This document shows positions 53,386 to 64,000 of a stretch of DNA of 64,000 nt, in pieces. The stretch spans positions 32,858,344 through 32,922,343 of the forward strand of contig OX457052.1 in assembly GCA_949752735.1 (NCBI GenBank). Direction: 5' to 3'. The first letter of the stretch is position 1; each line of letters opens with the position of its first letter. The stretch is from Lumbricus terrestris (lineage: Eukaryota > Annelida > Clitellata > Crassiclitellata > Lumbricidae). The notes beneath the pieces are model-generated. The model searched no databases. It saw only the letters and a list, made by a program, of their open reading frames with translations, and had not been told where the DNA came from. The position numbers and the translations under genes were made by a program.

Positions 53386-53539
53386 AAAATAATTGATATT
53401 AAGTCATCTTCACTAGCGCCCCCTATCCAATTCAACTCAACTATGATGAGTACACTGACCGCAAAATTATTGGTCAGTGGAAAAACACGAAGGCCAGGGT
53501 AAGGACAGGGAATGATTTAAGAAATCTTTTCAATGTCGT

Positions 53540-53752
53540 GGGGCGCTGTGGTGTAGGGGTATGTACGGTGCCTTAGAGCCGGAAGGTTGCGGGTTCGAAT
53601 CCACCTCAAGCCTTCACGTAGTGACCCTGAGCAAGTCCTTCAATCGCAATAATAATTGGTCATGCGCTTCGGCGTGAAACTCAGATTCAATGTCCGCGCT
53701 GTAGCCGAGAGCGCCTCTGAGTAGTACTCTAAGGGGCGCTATAACAAGTGCT
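53540..53752 (+). mobile_element. tRNA-derived SINE, best-preserved copy
   Basis: GGGCGCTGTGGTGTAGGGGT (A box), GCGGGTTCGAATCCACC (B box), body GTGACCCTGAGCAAGTCC and CGCTTCGGCGTGAAACTC, tail AGCGCCTCTGAGTAGTACTC and GGGGCGCTATAACAAGTGC. It is full length, about 213 bp, and the reference for the family here. Confidence 0.88.
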
Positions 53753-55556
53753 TATACGTACATACATGCTGGCAGACAATAATATTAATGTCCATGCAGC
53801 CAGTCAGCTAAGATGCCTATACTAACCGGTCACCAGCCCGTACAGCCAGCTTGAGTGTCTGGTCGCCCTTACAACATCTGCCTCCATCGGCAAGCATTCA
53901 GACAATTAATAATGTAGCACGGGCAGACACCTCCACTCACCGACCCACTCACGCCCACCCACGTACTGATGCGCGGGGACAAGTGACAAGTGACAATGCA
54001 TTGATATGTAAAAGGACGCACTTGCATGACGCGCGTAAGCGAACCATTTTGCAACGAATTAGTAATCATTTCCACTTATTTTGTCGAACGCCTGCTCGCA
54101 CAGTCAACATGACATATAAATATATACTGAATGAAAAAAGATATAAATAATCTATATATCTACAATGTGCGTGGGTGTATAAAGTTGTATGCTTGTTCAG
54201 AATTATACACGCCCACAGTTTCGCAGCTATTGACATGAAAACTTGCAGCTAGACAGAGGGTCACCCAGTGCAGATGCAGAAACTTTCGTACGTATAATGG
54301 GTATAATTCTGCTCATATAATTATCGACCTGTTAAATGCTCAAGGTCATTAGCTAGCATCCAACTTCATAGATATCATGTCCATTCATCAATCTCTACCT
54401 GCTATAACTCAAACCTACACAAGAACAGTTACTCCTACGCCCCATCGCATCCTCGACGTCAATTGACAATAGTTCTTTAATAGAAACTCAAAAATAGTCA
54501 ACTCGTCTTTTCATGTATCTGATATTATGTCTGTCCATCTTCCAAGCGCAGCAAGAATTAATCTCATGACTAAAATAAGAATAACTGTTATCATCCAAAT
54601 TAATAATATGATGACCTCCCGGAGCAATTCATAAATTGTTGCCTCTTTCTGATTGATCTTAAGTATTATATTTCTGCGCTGTATGGGTCGTATACGAATA
54701 ATTTTTAGCATTATTTAAAAGCACCATGTTATGCAGATTTTCCTACAGATGCAAGGAAATTAATGAAGACCGACGGGAGATGCTCAAAAGAATGAATGAC
54801 ACCCGAACTACACTTAATACTTAAATCGTGTAATAAAAAGTCAAGGCTTCATTGGAAATTTAATAAGAAGCCAATCACTAAAAGTAAACACAACTCACTT
54901 CGTATACGTAAACAAATTCAAGACGATTGAATTAAAGCAGAACAACTGTTCAAAATAATTACGAATTTGAATGATCCTAAAAATCCTGGAAGTCTATAGG
55001 AAAAACTCGGAGTATATATATTGAGCTGATAATAGTAGGCCTATAGAATGATTAGCAAGCCATGCATATACGACTATCTCAGACGCGAGCGTTATGTCAA
55101 AGAAATACCACAGTATAGGCGGACTGTCAGTGGGCCTAATTATAAATTATATGCCTAGAATTTTTTTAGATGCTGCTCAAGTGAATAGATTGGCGGCTAA
55201 TAAATGACGCCATTCAATCATACATCTTAATTTACCATTACATACATTCTTCACTATTTTTCCGACATCACCTGCTGAAGTAGATCTAATATCAATAAAT
55301 CGCATGTTAAAAATTCCTCACATAGTTCAGATCTTGACGAGATCGATACTGCAGCTGTGAGTCATGTATTCAAGCACAGGCCTATTAATAGATTGCTGTT
55401 CCGTTATATGAAATCATCGATGGTTCATTCATTCTCATCTCGAATTATTCCCTCTTCACCGAGAATAGCTAAAGTCACTAAATACTTATAATCTTCGTTC
55501 AATAACTTATACAAATCGGGAGACACACCGCACCCAGTTAATATGCACGAACAAGG
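53753..55556. other. Unique AT-rich DNA, nothing recognised
   Basis: No repeat array, splice-supported exon or mobile-element terminus was recognised in this 1.8-kb stretch. Confidence 0.4.
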
Positions 55557-55564
55557 TGAGGAGG

Positions 55565-55784
55565 CAGTGGCGGCGCTAGGGGGCTAGAGAGGGCCAGGGG
55601 CGGATCCAGGGGGGGCCAATCCGGCCATGGCCCCCCATTTAAAAATTGCATGGAACGTGGCCCCCCCATTTGGTTTCAAAAACATGTAGTGGGAGAGAAA
55701 AACAGGACATCTGGCCCCCCCTATTAGAAAATCGTACGGGACGTGGCCCCCCCGTTCGGAAATGCCCAAAAAATTAGTTGATGA

Positions 55785-55824
<40 letters not shown>

Positions 55825-56174
55825 TCATCAACTTTTTTGGCGGATAAGTTGGTATCTTTTTCCCGGAAAATTTGGTCGATGACTAAAAATTTTTTCTATT
55901 GTCTCACAATACCAAAAATTAAAAATTTTGGCCCCCCTTCGAAAATTCCTGTATCCGCCCTTGGAGAGGACTAAGCCTCCCCTATTAAAGGCTAAGCCCC
56001 ATCCCCTACAAAAAGGCCATCAGGGTGTTTGTTATATGCAAAGCTGAAATAGTTCCACGATTTTCGACCGGATGACTTTAAAAAAAGGTCATCAGAAATT
56101 TTGGCGGATGAAAATGGAAAATTTCCTCCGGGAGGCTTCAGCCCTCCAAAAATGAAATTCTGGCGCCGCCACTG
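55565..56174. mobile_element. hAT-type MITE, family E copy 1, with a nested element
   Basis: Inverted termini CAGTGGCGGCGCTAGG / CTGGCGCCGCCACTG; flanks TGAGGAGG and TCAGGAGG match at seven of eight bases. The interior includes GGTCATCAGAAATTTTGGCGG, shared with copy 2 at 63211. Confidence 0.88.
55595..55963. mobile_element. hAT-type MITE, family F, nested in family E
   Basis: 369 bp with termini CAGGGGCGGATCCAGG / CCTGTATCCGCCCTTG, flanked by GAGAGGGC and GAGAGGAC (seven of eight). It contains an approximately 35-base poly-A run at about 55789-55822. Confidence 0.85.
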
Positions 56175-56182
56175 TCAGGAGG

Positions 56183-57150
56183 ATGGACTCAATGCCTACA
56201 AGAAAATCTCCAAATAAACGTTCTTTTCCACATCTTTCATGGAAATGTTATTTATCTAAGGTTTATTACTTTATTTGATTATATTTTCAGGAGAAGTATT
56301 CTAGCGCAATCTAGCCTACATACCGTACAAGATTTTCAACCCCGTCTTTCAGCTCTAATGTCACTGTCACTACTTAACATTCAAAATAATAATGTACGGT
56401 AACATTAATATCATAATTGATCGTGTTAAATTTGCATTATGCACTTTCATTGATATTGCAAAGGCATTTTATACTATTTATCAATTGAGTTATCAGTAAA
56501 ATAACGAATAATTGGTGTGTGGGGTATTGCCATTGATTAGTTAAAAGATTACCTGGATAGAAAAATACATCGGGATAAAATGCTAAAATGTTTTGAAATG
56601 TGTTGCTCCTATGTATCTTATTAAGTTTGGAATTCTTGAATTGAATTAAACATTTTAAGACTTAATAAGATACATGGGTCCAAAACATTTTAACTGATAT
56701 ACTGGATAGGTGAGAAGTCCACGCACCAGAACTTTTAGCGTCGAAACATTTCGTCAAGAGTCGAACAAAATAATATATAAGTTATTGTCATAATTATAGT
56801 GTACATGTAGGCTAATATTGAATTGTTTGGTTCCTATTGCATTCCATTCATTTAGATCTATAGCCTACCGTGTTGTGTTATAAATATACTCAGTATTGTT
56901 GAACATCGTATCGAATTGCCCGTTTTAGTATTGTAGGATACTGAATCGCATTGTATGGTATCGTATGGTATTGTATGGTATTGTATGCTCTTTTAAGAAA
57001 ATCCATGCAAGACGAGTCGCCTGCGAATGGCAAATCCATATTATCATTCGATGCTCCATCTATTTTTCCTAGGCACGACTCCTTCATTTGTCGATAATTA
57101 AAATTACTACAACATATGTGTTCGCCCTGATTATGGCTCTCTGTCTATGG
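56183..57150. other. Unique AT-rich DNA, nothing recognised
   Basis: Apart from a short GGTATTGTAT array (56950-56990) no structure is apparent. Confidence 0.4.
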
Positions 57151-57159
57151 GCGTATCTG

Positions 57160-57275
57160 TACGTCTGTCTGTCTGTCTTTCTGTCTATATGTCTTTCTGT
57201 CTGTCTCTTTCTGTCTGTCTGTCTGTTTCTTTCTGTCTGTCTTCTGTCTGTCTGTCTGTCTGTATGGCTGTGTCT
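57160..57275. repeat. TCTG microsatellite
   Basis: CTGTCTGTCT units with TTTC interruptions. Confidence 0.9.
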
Positions 57276-57776
57276 GTATGCGTATGAGCTCCCGTTTTAG
57301 AACAGTATGGATGTGTTTGTGCCTGTCTATCTTTGTTCATGGCCTTGTCCATGGATGTGTTTTATGTGACCTGTTCCCATGTGTGTGTTTCAGTTTTCAG
57401 TGTCCCTGTTGATGTTCGTGTCTGTACCTGTGCCTCTTGCTGAATATCTCTTTATCTCTGTCTTTGTATTTCTGGATCTGTACAGATGCTTCTGCGTTTG
57501 ACTAATATTTTGTCTGTTTTTGTGTTCTTGAGACTTTGTCGGAATTTCATTTTGCTCTTGAATTTGTGCTGTTATGATTATGAGCATTACCTGAGGTTTT
57601 TTTTACCTATGGCGCCAAAAAAATTATTGTTATTATGTTAATGATGATAGTATTAATAGTAGGCCTAATAATAATAATAATAATCATTATATGTGTTCCA
57701 ATATTCATTAATAGTTTAGTGTTCCGCGTCAGAAATACTCTGCATACTACCATGGACACGACCATGTCTGTAAAGC

Positions 57777-57788
57777 TGCGCATGCGCA
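57777..57788. promoter_or_regulatory. NRF1-type palindrome
   Basis: TGCGCATGCGCA, a perfect NRF1 consensus, isolated; no promoter context is seen. Confidence 0.25.
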
Positions 57789-58199
57789 TTGCGATATTTC
57801 ATGCTATGTTTCTATGGTCTTGTGTATTTAATTCTACGTCTCTGTTCTTTGTCCATGTGTTTCTAAGTATGTCTTTCGTCTGCTTATTTCTCTGCAAGTT
57901 CGCGTTCCTATGTTCGTAACTAGACAGAAAAAGCGAAACACATTTGGGCAGAAAGGCTATCACCCAGAAAGCAGATAGACTGACTGGCTCATGGCCAGTT
58001 TACTTACTCGAACTGCATGATCTTAAAAAAACTATTCAGGTAAATATACATCGGCCACAATAAATTGGAATCGTTGGAAACGGCATGAAAAGCATGTCTG
58101 CCCTTTTTACTCATTTCTAATGCTTTCCCATTTCTACTCCTTTTTGTGTTATTGGAAAAAGCAATAGACTGTGCACAGGTACGATAAGAGACAGATAGC

Positions 58200-58330
58200 C
58201 GAACATACAGAATGGAAGAGAGAGAAAGACAGACAGACAGAGACAGATACATAGACAGAGATAGACAGAGAGCAGCAGAGAGACACAGAGAGACAGAGAT
58301 ACAGAGAGAGACAGACAGACAGATAGACGA
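58200..58330. repeat. CAGA/GAGA-rich tract
   Basis: ACAGACAGAGACAGAGA units; decayed microsatellite. Confidence 0.85.
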
Positions 58331-58949
58331 GCATAAAACGAAGGACATGTTAACAGGAATACACGCAGGCACCTATATAAATGGACAACCATGCAAAAAG
58401 GCAGAGATGTAGTCAGACAGAAAGACCAACTGACACAAAGAAACAGGAAAGAGTGGCATAATATGTAAAGATACAGAACAGAAAACAACGACAAAACGAG
58501 ACAGACGAAACAAGACAAACAGAAACAGACCCAACAATACGGACAGACCAACAGACAAGAACACAAAAAGTCAAAGGAAGATCCGGCCGGAAAAACTCAC
58601 GACAACCGAAACCGGTTACGGTATCAGCAAGAAACCAACTGCGTCAACAAAACGTGCCAGAAGCAGTGACAACGATCACTCCAACTCAGATGAAATTCGC
58701 ACCGGATTGTGTACCATTGAAATTCCATCGCCGCATAGTTGTCAGCTACATCATCTTTGGAAGCTCCTAAACACGTCGATAGGTAGCTACGTGTTCGACA
58801 AAAAAATAATCGTAGGCAGACGATAATGGGAGAGGTGGGAGTAACAGGTACGAACTGAGTAATCGTAGAACGGTGATGAAAAAAGGTTTATGCGGAAAAG
58901 AGAAGAGGCGTGGGACTATGGCCTATGATCTAAGATTGAATAATAGAGC

Positions 58950-59432
58950 AGCGTGTGGAGGCCATTTGTTAGTCGGCGCTTAGTGTGGAGGCCATTTTGT
59001 CCCTCGGGGCTTAGTGCGAAGGGCATTTGTCACTTGGTATTTAATGTGGAGGTCATGTGCCTCTCGGGGATTATCGCAGAGGCCATTTTCCCTCGGGTCT
59101 CAGTGTGGAGGCCATATGTCCCTTGGGGCTCAGTGTGGAGGCCATATGTCCTTCGGGGCTCAGTGTGGAGGCCATATGTCCCTCGGGGTACAGTGTGGAG
59201 GGCATATACCCCTCGGGGCACAGTGTGGAGGCCACATGTCCCTCGGTACACAGTGTGGAGGCCATATGCCCCTCGAGGCACAGTGTGGAGGCCATATGTC
59301 CCTCGGTGCACAGTGTGAAGGCCATATGTCCCTCGGGGTACAGTGTGGAGGCCACATGCCCCTCGTTGCACAGTGTGGAGGCCACGTGTCCCTCGGGGGT
59401 TCAGTGTGGAGGCCATATGCCCCTCGGCATTT
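58950..59432. repeat. 30-bp minisatellite
   Basis: About 16 copies of a 30-bp unit (CAGTGTGGAGGCCATATGTC then CCTCGGGGCA). Divergence is higher at the left end. The unit is a multiple of three and stop-free in several frames on both strands, which explains overlapping long frames. Confidence 0.95.
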
Positions 59433-59639
59433 ATTTAACTTTATTTCAAAACATAGCAAAGGTGATTCTTGGCATTGTTGCCACCTTTCTCGACCTTTGA
59501 TGTACTTATTAATATGCACGTATCTTATTATAGGTAGGCAATGTAGGAATAGAGTTTGGGTATGGTTGGGCAAAGAATAAGGATGTGAAAGGTGACGGGT
59601 AAGAGGTAGAGGCGGATGACAAGGAGGAAGCAAGGGAGT

Positions 59640-59950
59640 TTATGTGAGAACGACGGGCAGTGGAGGAGTTGGATGGGGAGGTGAGAATCAACCAGAGGCT
59701 GGAAGAAGAAGACCATTGGAAGAAGAGAGGGAGAGGGGGAAGAGGACGAGGAGGAGGAAAAAGAGCAGGAGGAGGAGGAGGAAGTGGAGGAGGAAGATGA
59801 GGTGGAGGACGAGAAGGAGGAGGAGAAAGAGGAGGAGGACTAGGACGGGGAGGTGGAGGAGACGGAGGAAGTGGAGGAGAAAGAACAGGTAGAGGAGGAG
59901 GAGGAGGAGGAGGAGGAAGAGGAGGAGGAAGAGGGGAAAGAGAATGATGA
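59640..59950. repeat. Purine-rich GGA tract
   Basis: GAGGAGGAGGA-type DNA, one strand nearly all purine; no gene. Confidence 0.9.
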
Positions 59951-60204
59951 TGAGGAGGTGGAAGATGATGGTTGGAAAAGAGAAGAGAGTAAAGAGGATG
60001 GGAATGAGGATAATAGTGAGGGTATTAGATTTAAAAAAATGATGAGACAAAAAACAGCACGATCTACCACAATGACGATCCGCGTAGAAATAAACATCGT
60101 TAGAAAAATCAGAAAAAACATTGACACAGACACGCACACAGACAAACAGACAGATACACAGACATGCAGACAAAGAAAGAGACAGGCGCAGATATAATCT
60201 AGAT

Positions 60205-60480
60205 GTCTGCGCATGCGCACTGCGTCCATCATCAGTCAACCTCGCATCTGGTCGACGGAGATAAAGAAGATGGCGGCGGCTGTCCTATAGAGCAGACGAT
60301 GCTCGACGAAATATGGCGGCTACGAGAACAAAGAAGTCGTAAAGTTGATTGTTGAGAGGTGACCAATTGAGACAGAACTGTCTCGAATATGGTGGATGCC
60401 GAGGGAAGAAGAGAAAGAGATCGAAATGGTAAACAAAATGGCGCCTTATTTTTAAGCTCACTCGCTCGACGCCTTGAAAA
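60205..60480 (+). promoter_or_regulatory. Putative TATA-less promoter and 5' UTR
   Basis: An NRF1 palindrome TGCGCATGCGCA (60208-60219) is followed by AAGATGGCGGC (60267-60277), ATATGGCGGC (60311-60320) and AAAATGGCGCC (about 60436-60446), YY1-type words that in animals cluster at transcription starts of housekeeping genes. The first two ATGs open very short frames. The third plus-strand ATG (60389) opens 44 codons, MVDAEGRRERDRNGKQNG..., with a possible donor AAATG|GTAAAC after 60428. No downstream exon was recognised before 64000, so it is a hypothesis. Confidence 0.35.
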
Positions 60481-60504
60481 CGAACTCACAGAAATGACGT
60501 TATT

Positions 60505-60655
60505 ATTGAAAATATTTTATTAATTCATTAATTCGTTGATTCATCAAATTCATTGATTCACTAATTCATTAATTCATTAAATTCATTGATTCATTAATTC
60601 ATTAATTCATTAAATTCATTGATTCATTAATAATTATTTCATTAATTCACTAAGT
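60505..60655. repeat. ATTCATTGATTC-type array
   Basis: Imperfect TTCATTAA/TTCATTGA units; no gene. Confidence 0.85.
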
Positions 60656-60917
60656 CATGCAATCTATGAAAGCATATTAAGTAGAAGAGCCGTCCCTTAA
60701 GCTAGTATATACCAGAGATAATCAAGGGTTGAAAGTGCTGGCGACTTCATTTACTTATCCTCGGCATATGAGTGTGGCTGGTGGCCAGTCCTCGCCCTCA
60801 CCGTCTCCTCTCTCCACCGACAGTGTGCGGTCAAAGTAGTCATTTTAACTGAGTTGGATCGGGATACAAGACGTGTAAGATGCAGAAGCCTCCTCTAACT
60901 CAGTTTAAAATCTATAA

Positions 60918-61552
60918 TACATTCATTCATTCATTCGTTCATTCGTTTATTCATTCGTTCATTCATTTATTCATTCATTCACTCATTCATTCGTTTCTTT
61001 CGTTCGTTCATTCATTCATTCACTCATTCATTCATTCATTCGTTTATTCATTCGTTCGTTCATTTATTCATTCATTCACTCATTCATTCATTCATTCACT
61101 CATTCATTCATTCATTCGTTTATTCATTCGTTCGTTCATTTATTCATTCATTCACTCATTCATTCATTCATTCACTCATTCATTCATTCATTCGTTTATT
61201 CATTCGTTCATTCATTTATTCATTCATTTATTCATTCATTCACTCATTCATTCATTCGTTTCTTTCGTTCATTCATTCATTCGTTTCTTTCGTTCATTCA
61301 CTCATTCATTCATTCATTCATTCGTTTATTCATTCGTTCGTTCATTTATTCATTCATTCACTCATTCATTCATTCGTTTCTTTCGTTCATTCATTCATTC
61401 GTTTCTTTCGTTCATTCACTCATTCACTCATTCATTCATTCATTCCTTTATTCATTCGTTCATTCATTCATCTATCCATTCGTTTCTTTCGTTCATTCAC
61501 TCATTCACTCATTCATTCATTCATTAATTAATTCATTAATTCATTCATTCAT
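60918..61552. repeat. TTCA array with higher-order structure
   Basis: About 635 bp of TTCA tetramers with TTCG, TTTA and CACT variants. The phrase CGTTTATTCATTCGTT occurs at 61041, 61117 and 61193, giving a 76-bp (19-tetramer) higher-order unit. Confidence 0.95.
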
Positions 61553-62035
61553 ACAACATTGGAGCTATACTTAGCGCCTCTCTAGGTATAGCTATACTAA
61601 GCTTAGGCTTCTGGCCCAACTCGTCGAAAAAGAGCAGTTTACAAATGTTTGTATAATGTCTGCGAAGTGTTTTTGGAACTCTTAAACAGTCTATAATTAT
61701 AGGTTTGTGTTTACCGGTATTAGATTGTGTTTAAGAATAAGACGATGATGCTCATCCTGTAACAGACACGTAGACTACAAGTTGAGTTAGTCAGAAAAAA
61801 ATCTCTTTTTGCTCCGTAGACCAAACTTTTAATTTACAAAATGCTTTGTTTGCAAATCTGTTGTCCATCAGAAAAACTCTGTATATAACCTGTAACAAGT
61901 GTTATTCTCTTCCTGTTCCTATTCTTCCTTCTCCTCAGTTTCTTCTTCTTCCGCCTCCTCCTGACCTCCTCTTCCTACTTTTTTTATACTTTTCCTCCTC
62001 GTCTTCCTCTTCCTTGTCGTCGCTGTCTTCCTCTT

Positions 62036-62380
62036 CATCCTCTTAGTCCTCCTCCTCCTCTTAGTCCTCCTCCTCCTCTTAGTCCTCCTCCTCCTCTTAG
62101 TCCTCCTCCTCCTCTTAGTCCTCCTCCTCCTCTTAGTCCTCCTCCTCCTCTTAGTCCTCTTCCTCCTCTTAGTCCTCCTCCTCCTCTTAGTCCTCCTCCT
62201 CCTCTTAGTCCTCCTCCTCCTCTTAGTCCTCCTCCTCCTCTTAGTCCTCCTCCTCCTCTTAGTCCTCCTCCTCCTCTTAGTCCTCTTCCTCCTCTTAGTC
62301 CTCCTCCTCCTCTTAGTCCTCCTCCTCTTAGTCCTCCTCCTCCTCTTAGTCCTCCTCCTCCTCTTAGTCCTCTTCCTCTT
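62036..62380. repeat. 18-bp minisatellite, CCTCCTCCTCCTCTTAGT
   Basis: About 19 nearly identical 18-bp units with a few CTT substitutions and one shorter unit. Flanked by CT-rich DNA on both sides (61900-62640). The Gly/Arg-rich frame on the minus strand is an artefact. Confidence 0.95.
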
Positions 62381-62644
62381 CTCTCTCGCCTACTCATTCT
62401 TCCCTTTCTTATTCTTATCTTACCCATCAACACTTCCTTCTTCGTTTTCCCTCCTTCCCCTCTCACCCACGTCACCATCGCCTTCGTCTTCCTCTTCCAC
62501 CACGCCATCTTCGTCATCACCTTCCTCTAGTTTTTCCCAGCCTTTCTCCACCTCCAGCATCACCATCTCCCTCTCCTCCTCCGTCTTCCTCTTTCCAGTT
62601 TCCTCTTTCTTCTTCCCCTATCACGACCGAAGAAGAGTGTTGAA

Positions 62645-63166
62645 ATGGAAAGAGATCCCATCGTGGGAAGTGCCCACGACTCAGCGTACGCATTTCAGAC
62701 GTCTGCTTCGATCGCCATTCAGCGCTTCGTCCAAAAAATCCCCCTTCACTCTTCACTTCAAGTTAACTTCAAGCAGTATAGTGTCTTGATTAACTCACAC
62801 TTTCGCCAGCTACCAATCTTCCTGTGCTGTCTGCTGGAATTCAAGTCGGATAACATATTTATGAGCCGTTTATTTCGCCCGTGTATAGGTAGAAAGGAAC
62901 AAATCAACCGTCTCAGCTACAGTAGGCCTATGCATATACAACAACAACATCCATGCGCAATGCTGGATAAACATAAAGCGCACAAAACTGTGAAAACGTT
63001 CGTAAACTTGTCTTCTGCGAAGCAGGATTTACTGCTCAAGATGACGGGTATAGTTCGGAGTCACAAAGGAAATGTTCACCATAAGAGTAATATACAGGAG
63101 AAAGCAAAATCATGCACGACAGCAGATAATATTGCGGAAGGGGTAAAACACAATGATTGCGGATAA
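62645..63166 (+). other. Unassigned 173-codon open frame
   Basis: ATG 62645 to a stop at 63164-63166, outside simple repeats. The predicted protein is basic with no signal peptide, membrane span or motif I recognise. It runs through TAGGCCTATGCATATACA-type intergenic text and has no clear splice or promoter support, so it may be chance. Confidence 0.15.
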
Positions 63167-63210
63167 ATTTATGGCGAGAACTTGAAAGGCAAAACTGGAA
63201 AATTAAGAAG

Positions 63211-63552
63211 CAGTGGCGGCACCAGGAGCCAGGGGCTAAGCGCCCCCCAAAAGGTTGTCATGTTTTATGAGTATTTTCATGAGATTTCGACTAAGCCCCT
63301 ACAAAAGTCATCAGGATTTTTGGGGAATATTTAGAGAAAATGAAATATTTTCTTATTTTCTTGAGATTTCGACCGAACGCCTAAAAAAGGTCGTCAGTTT
63401 TTTGACTGAGGAAATTAAATGTTTTCTTGAGATTTTGGCCAAATGACTAAAAAAAGTCGTCAGAAATTTTGGCGAATGAAAATGGAAAATTTCGTCCGCG
63501 ATTCGCCCTTTTCAACCAGCCTCCCAAAGCTGAAATCCTGGCGCCGCCACTG
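63211..63552. mobile_element. hAT-type MITE, family E copy 2
   Basis: 342 bp with termini CAGTGGCGGCACCAGG / CCTGGCGCCGCCACTG. The interior shares GTCGTCAGAAATTTTGGCG with copy 1. No target duplication is recognisable. Confidence 0.85.
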
Positions 63553-64000
63553 ACATAGGAATATCGTTTTAAATAGAGGTTTCATCAATGTAGATTTTGA
63601 AAACTAAAAGCAATGTCAAAACAAACCCTAAAAGAGGCACCACCAAAATAACTTGTATACATAATTATTTAGTCATCATCATCAAAATATGAAATGACAT
63701 TGGTAGGCCAACACTGTAGGCATAATTTTTTTATTCGTGCATAAAGTTAAATTTTTAAATTTCACCTTTTGCAAACCACAAGTAGCATTACTATATAAAA
63801 TTATCAGTGCAAAGAAATTTCGTGAAAACCCAGTAGTGGCTAAAAAGTCGTCAATTTTCCGGTGGGCAGGGACAAGTGTCCCTCTTGCCTCTATGTGCGG
63901 GCGCCCACTAGAAACACGGTAGAACATCAATAGCCTCGAAGTCTCTAACTTATGTAAAGTAAGTCTAATCTGACAGGACCACAGATGCAGCTTTTAACAG
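63553..64000. other. Right edge, nothing recognised
   Basis: AT-rich unique sequence; no exon or repeat seen. Confidence 0.4.

Noticed and set aside
58953..59633. GGHMSLGAQC-type repeat protein
   Set aside because: Generated by a 30-bp minisatellite open in several frames on both strands; no promoter or splice support.

Overview
This is eukaryotic, almost certainly deuterostome, genomic DNA: intron-split animal genes on the minus strand, very dense simple repeats, tRNA-headed SINEs, LINE remnants, hAT-type MITEs and two complete Ty3/Gypsy-class elements. One of these has the gag-PR-INT-RT-RNaseH order of the Gmr1 group, which as far as I know is reported from fishes, tunicates and sea urchins. 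The second looks like the Mag/SURL lineage. With the frequent TAGGCCTA-like words typical of echinoderm and hemichordate DNA, an echinoderm or hemichordate is my best guess, but the sequence alone does not settle it.

Layout. 1-2300: minus-strand start of a secreted or membrane protein gene, with a signal peptide plus PAN/apple-like exon (1986-2300) and a fibronectin-II-like exon (206-373); it continues off the left edge. 3967-11403: an intact 7.4-kb Gmr1-type retrotransposon with 556-bp LTRs that look identical by eye and a 5-bp target duplication. 12634-20038: a four-exon minus-strand gene for a roughly 395-residue type I membrane protein (signal peptide, Ser/Thr-rich stalk, one membrane span, and a cytoplasmic tail made of two copies of a tyrosine-motif module). 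All its splice junctions are phase 0, and its introns hold MITEs, a SINE, LINE tails and a nested insertion. 20.6-28.8 kb: a TIR element, long microsatellites and LINE 3' ends. 29408-35887: minus-strand exons of a Shaw/Kv3-type voltage-gated potassium channel. The S1-S6 core is one exon, and a probable last exon matches it in phase. The T1 tetramerisation exon is not in the window.

36-64 kb is mostly repeat: SINEs, a 10-bp-period satellite, a second intact Gypsy-class element (40974-45680, 172-bp LTRs that look identical by eye), GATA, CATA, GA, TTA and CAT microsatellites, several minisatellites, two nested hAT-type MITEs, and a promoter-like patch near 60.2-60.5 kb with an NRF1 palindrome and YY1-type ATGGCGGC words.

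The three recognisable host genes lie on the same strand but show no sign of a shared pathway. The mobile elements tell the clearer story: retrotransposons with matching LTRs, and four MITE families whose 8-bp target duplications are intact or nearly so, point to recent or continuing activity. LINE and SINE 3' tails appear to have seeded many of the microsatellites. Splice sites were judged by eye, so exon limits are predictions.
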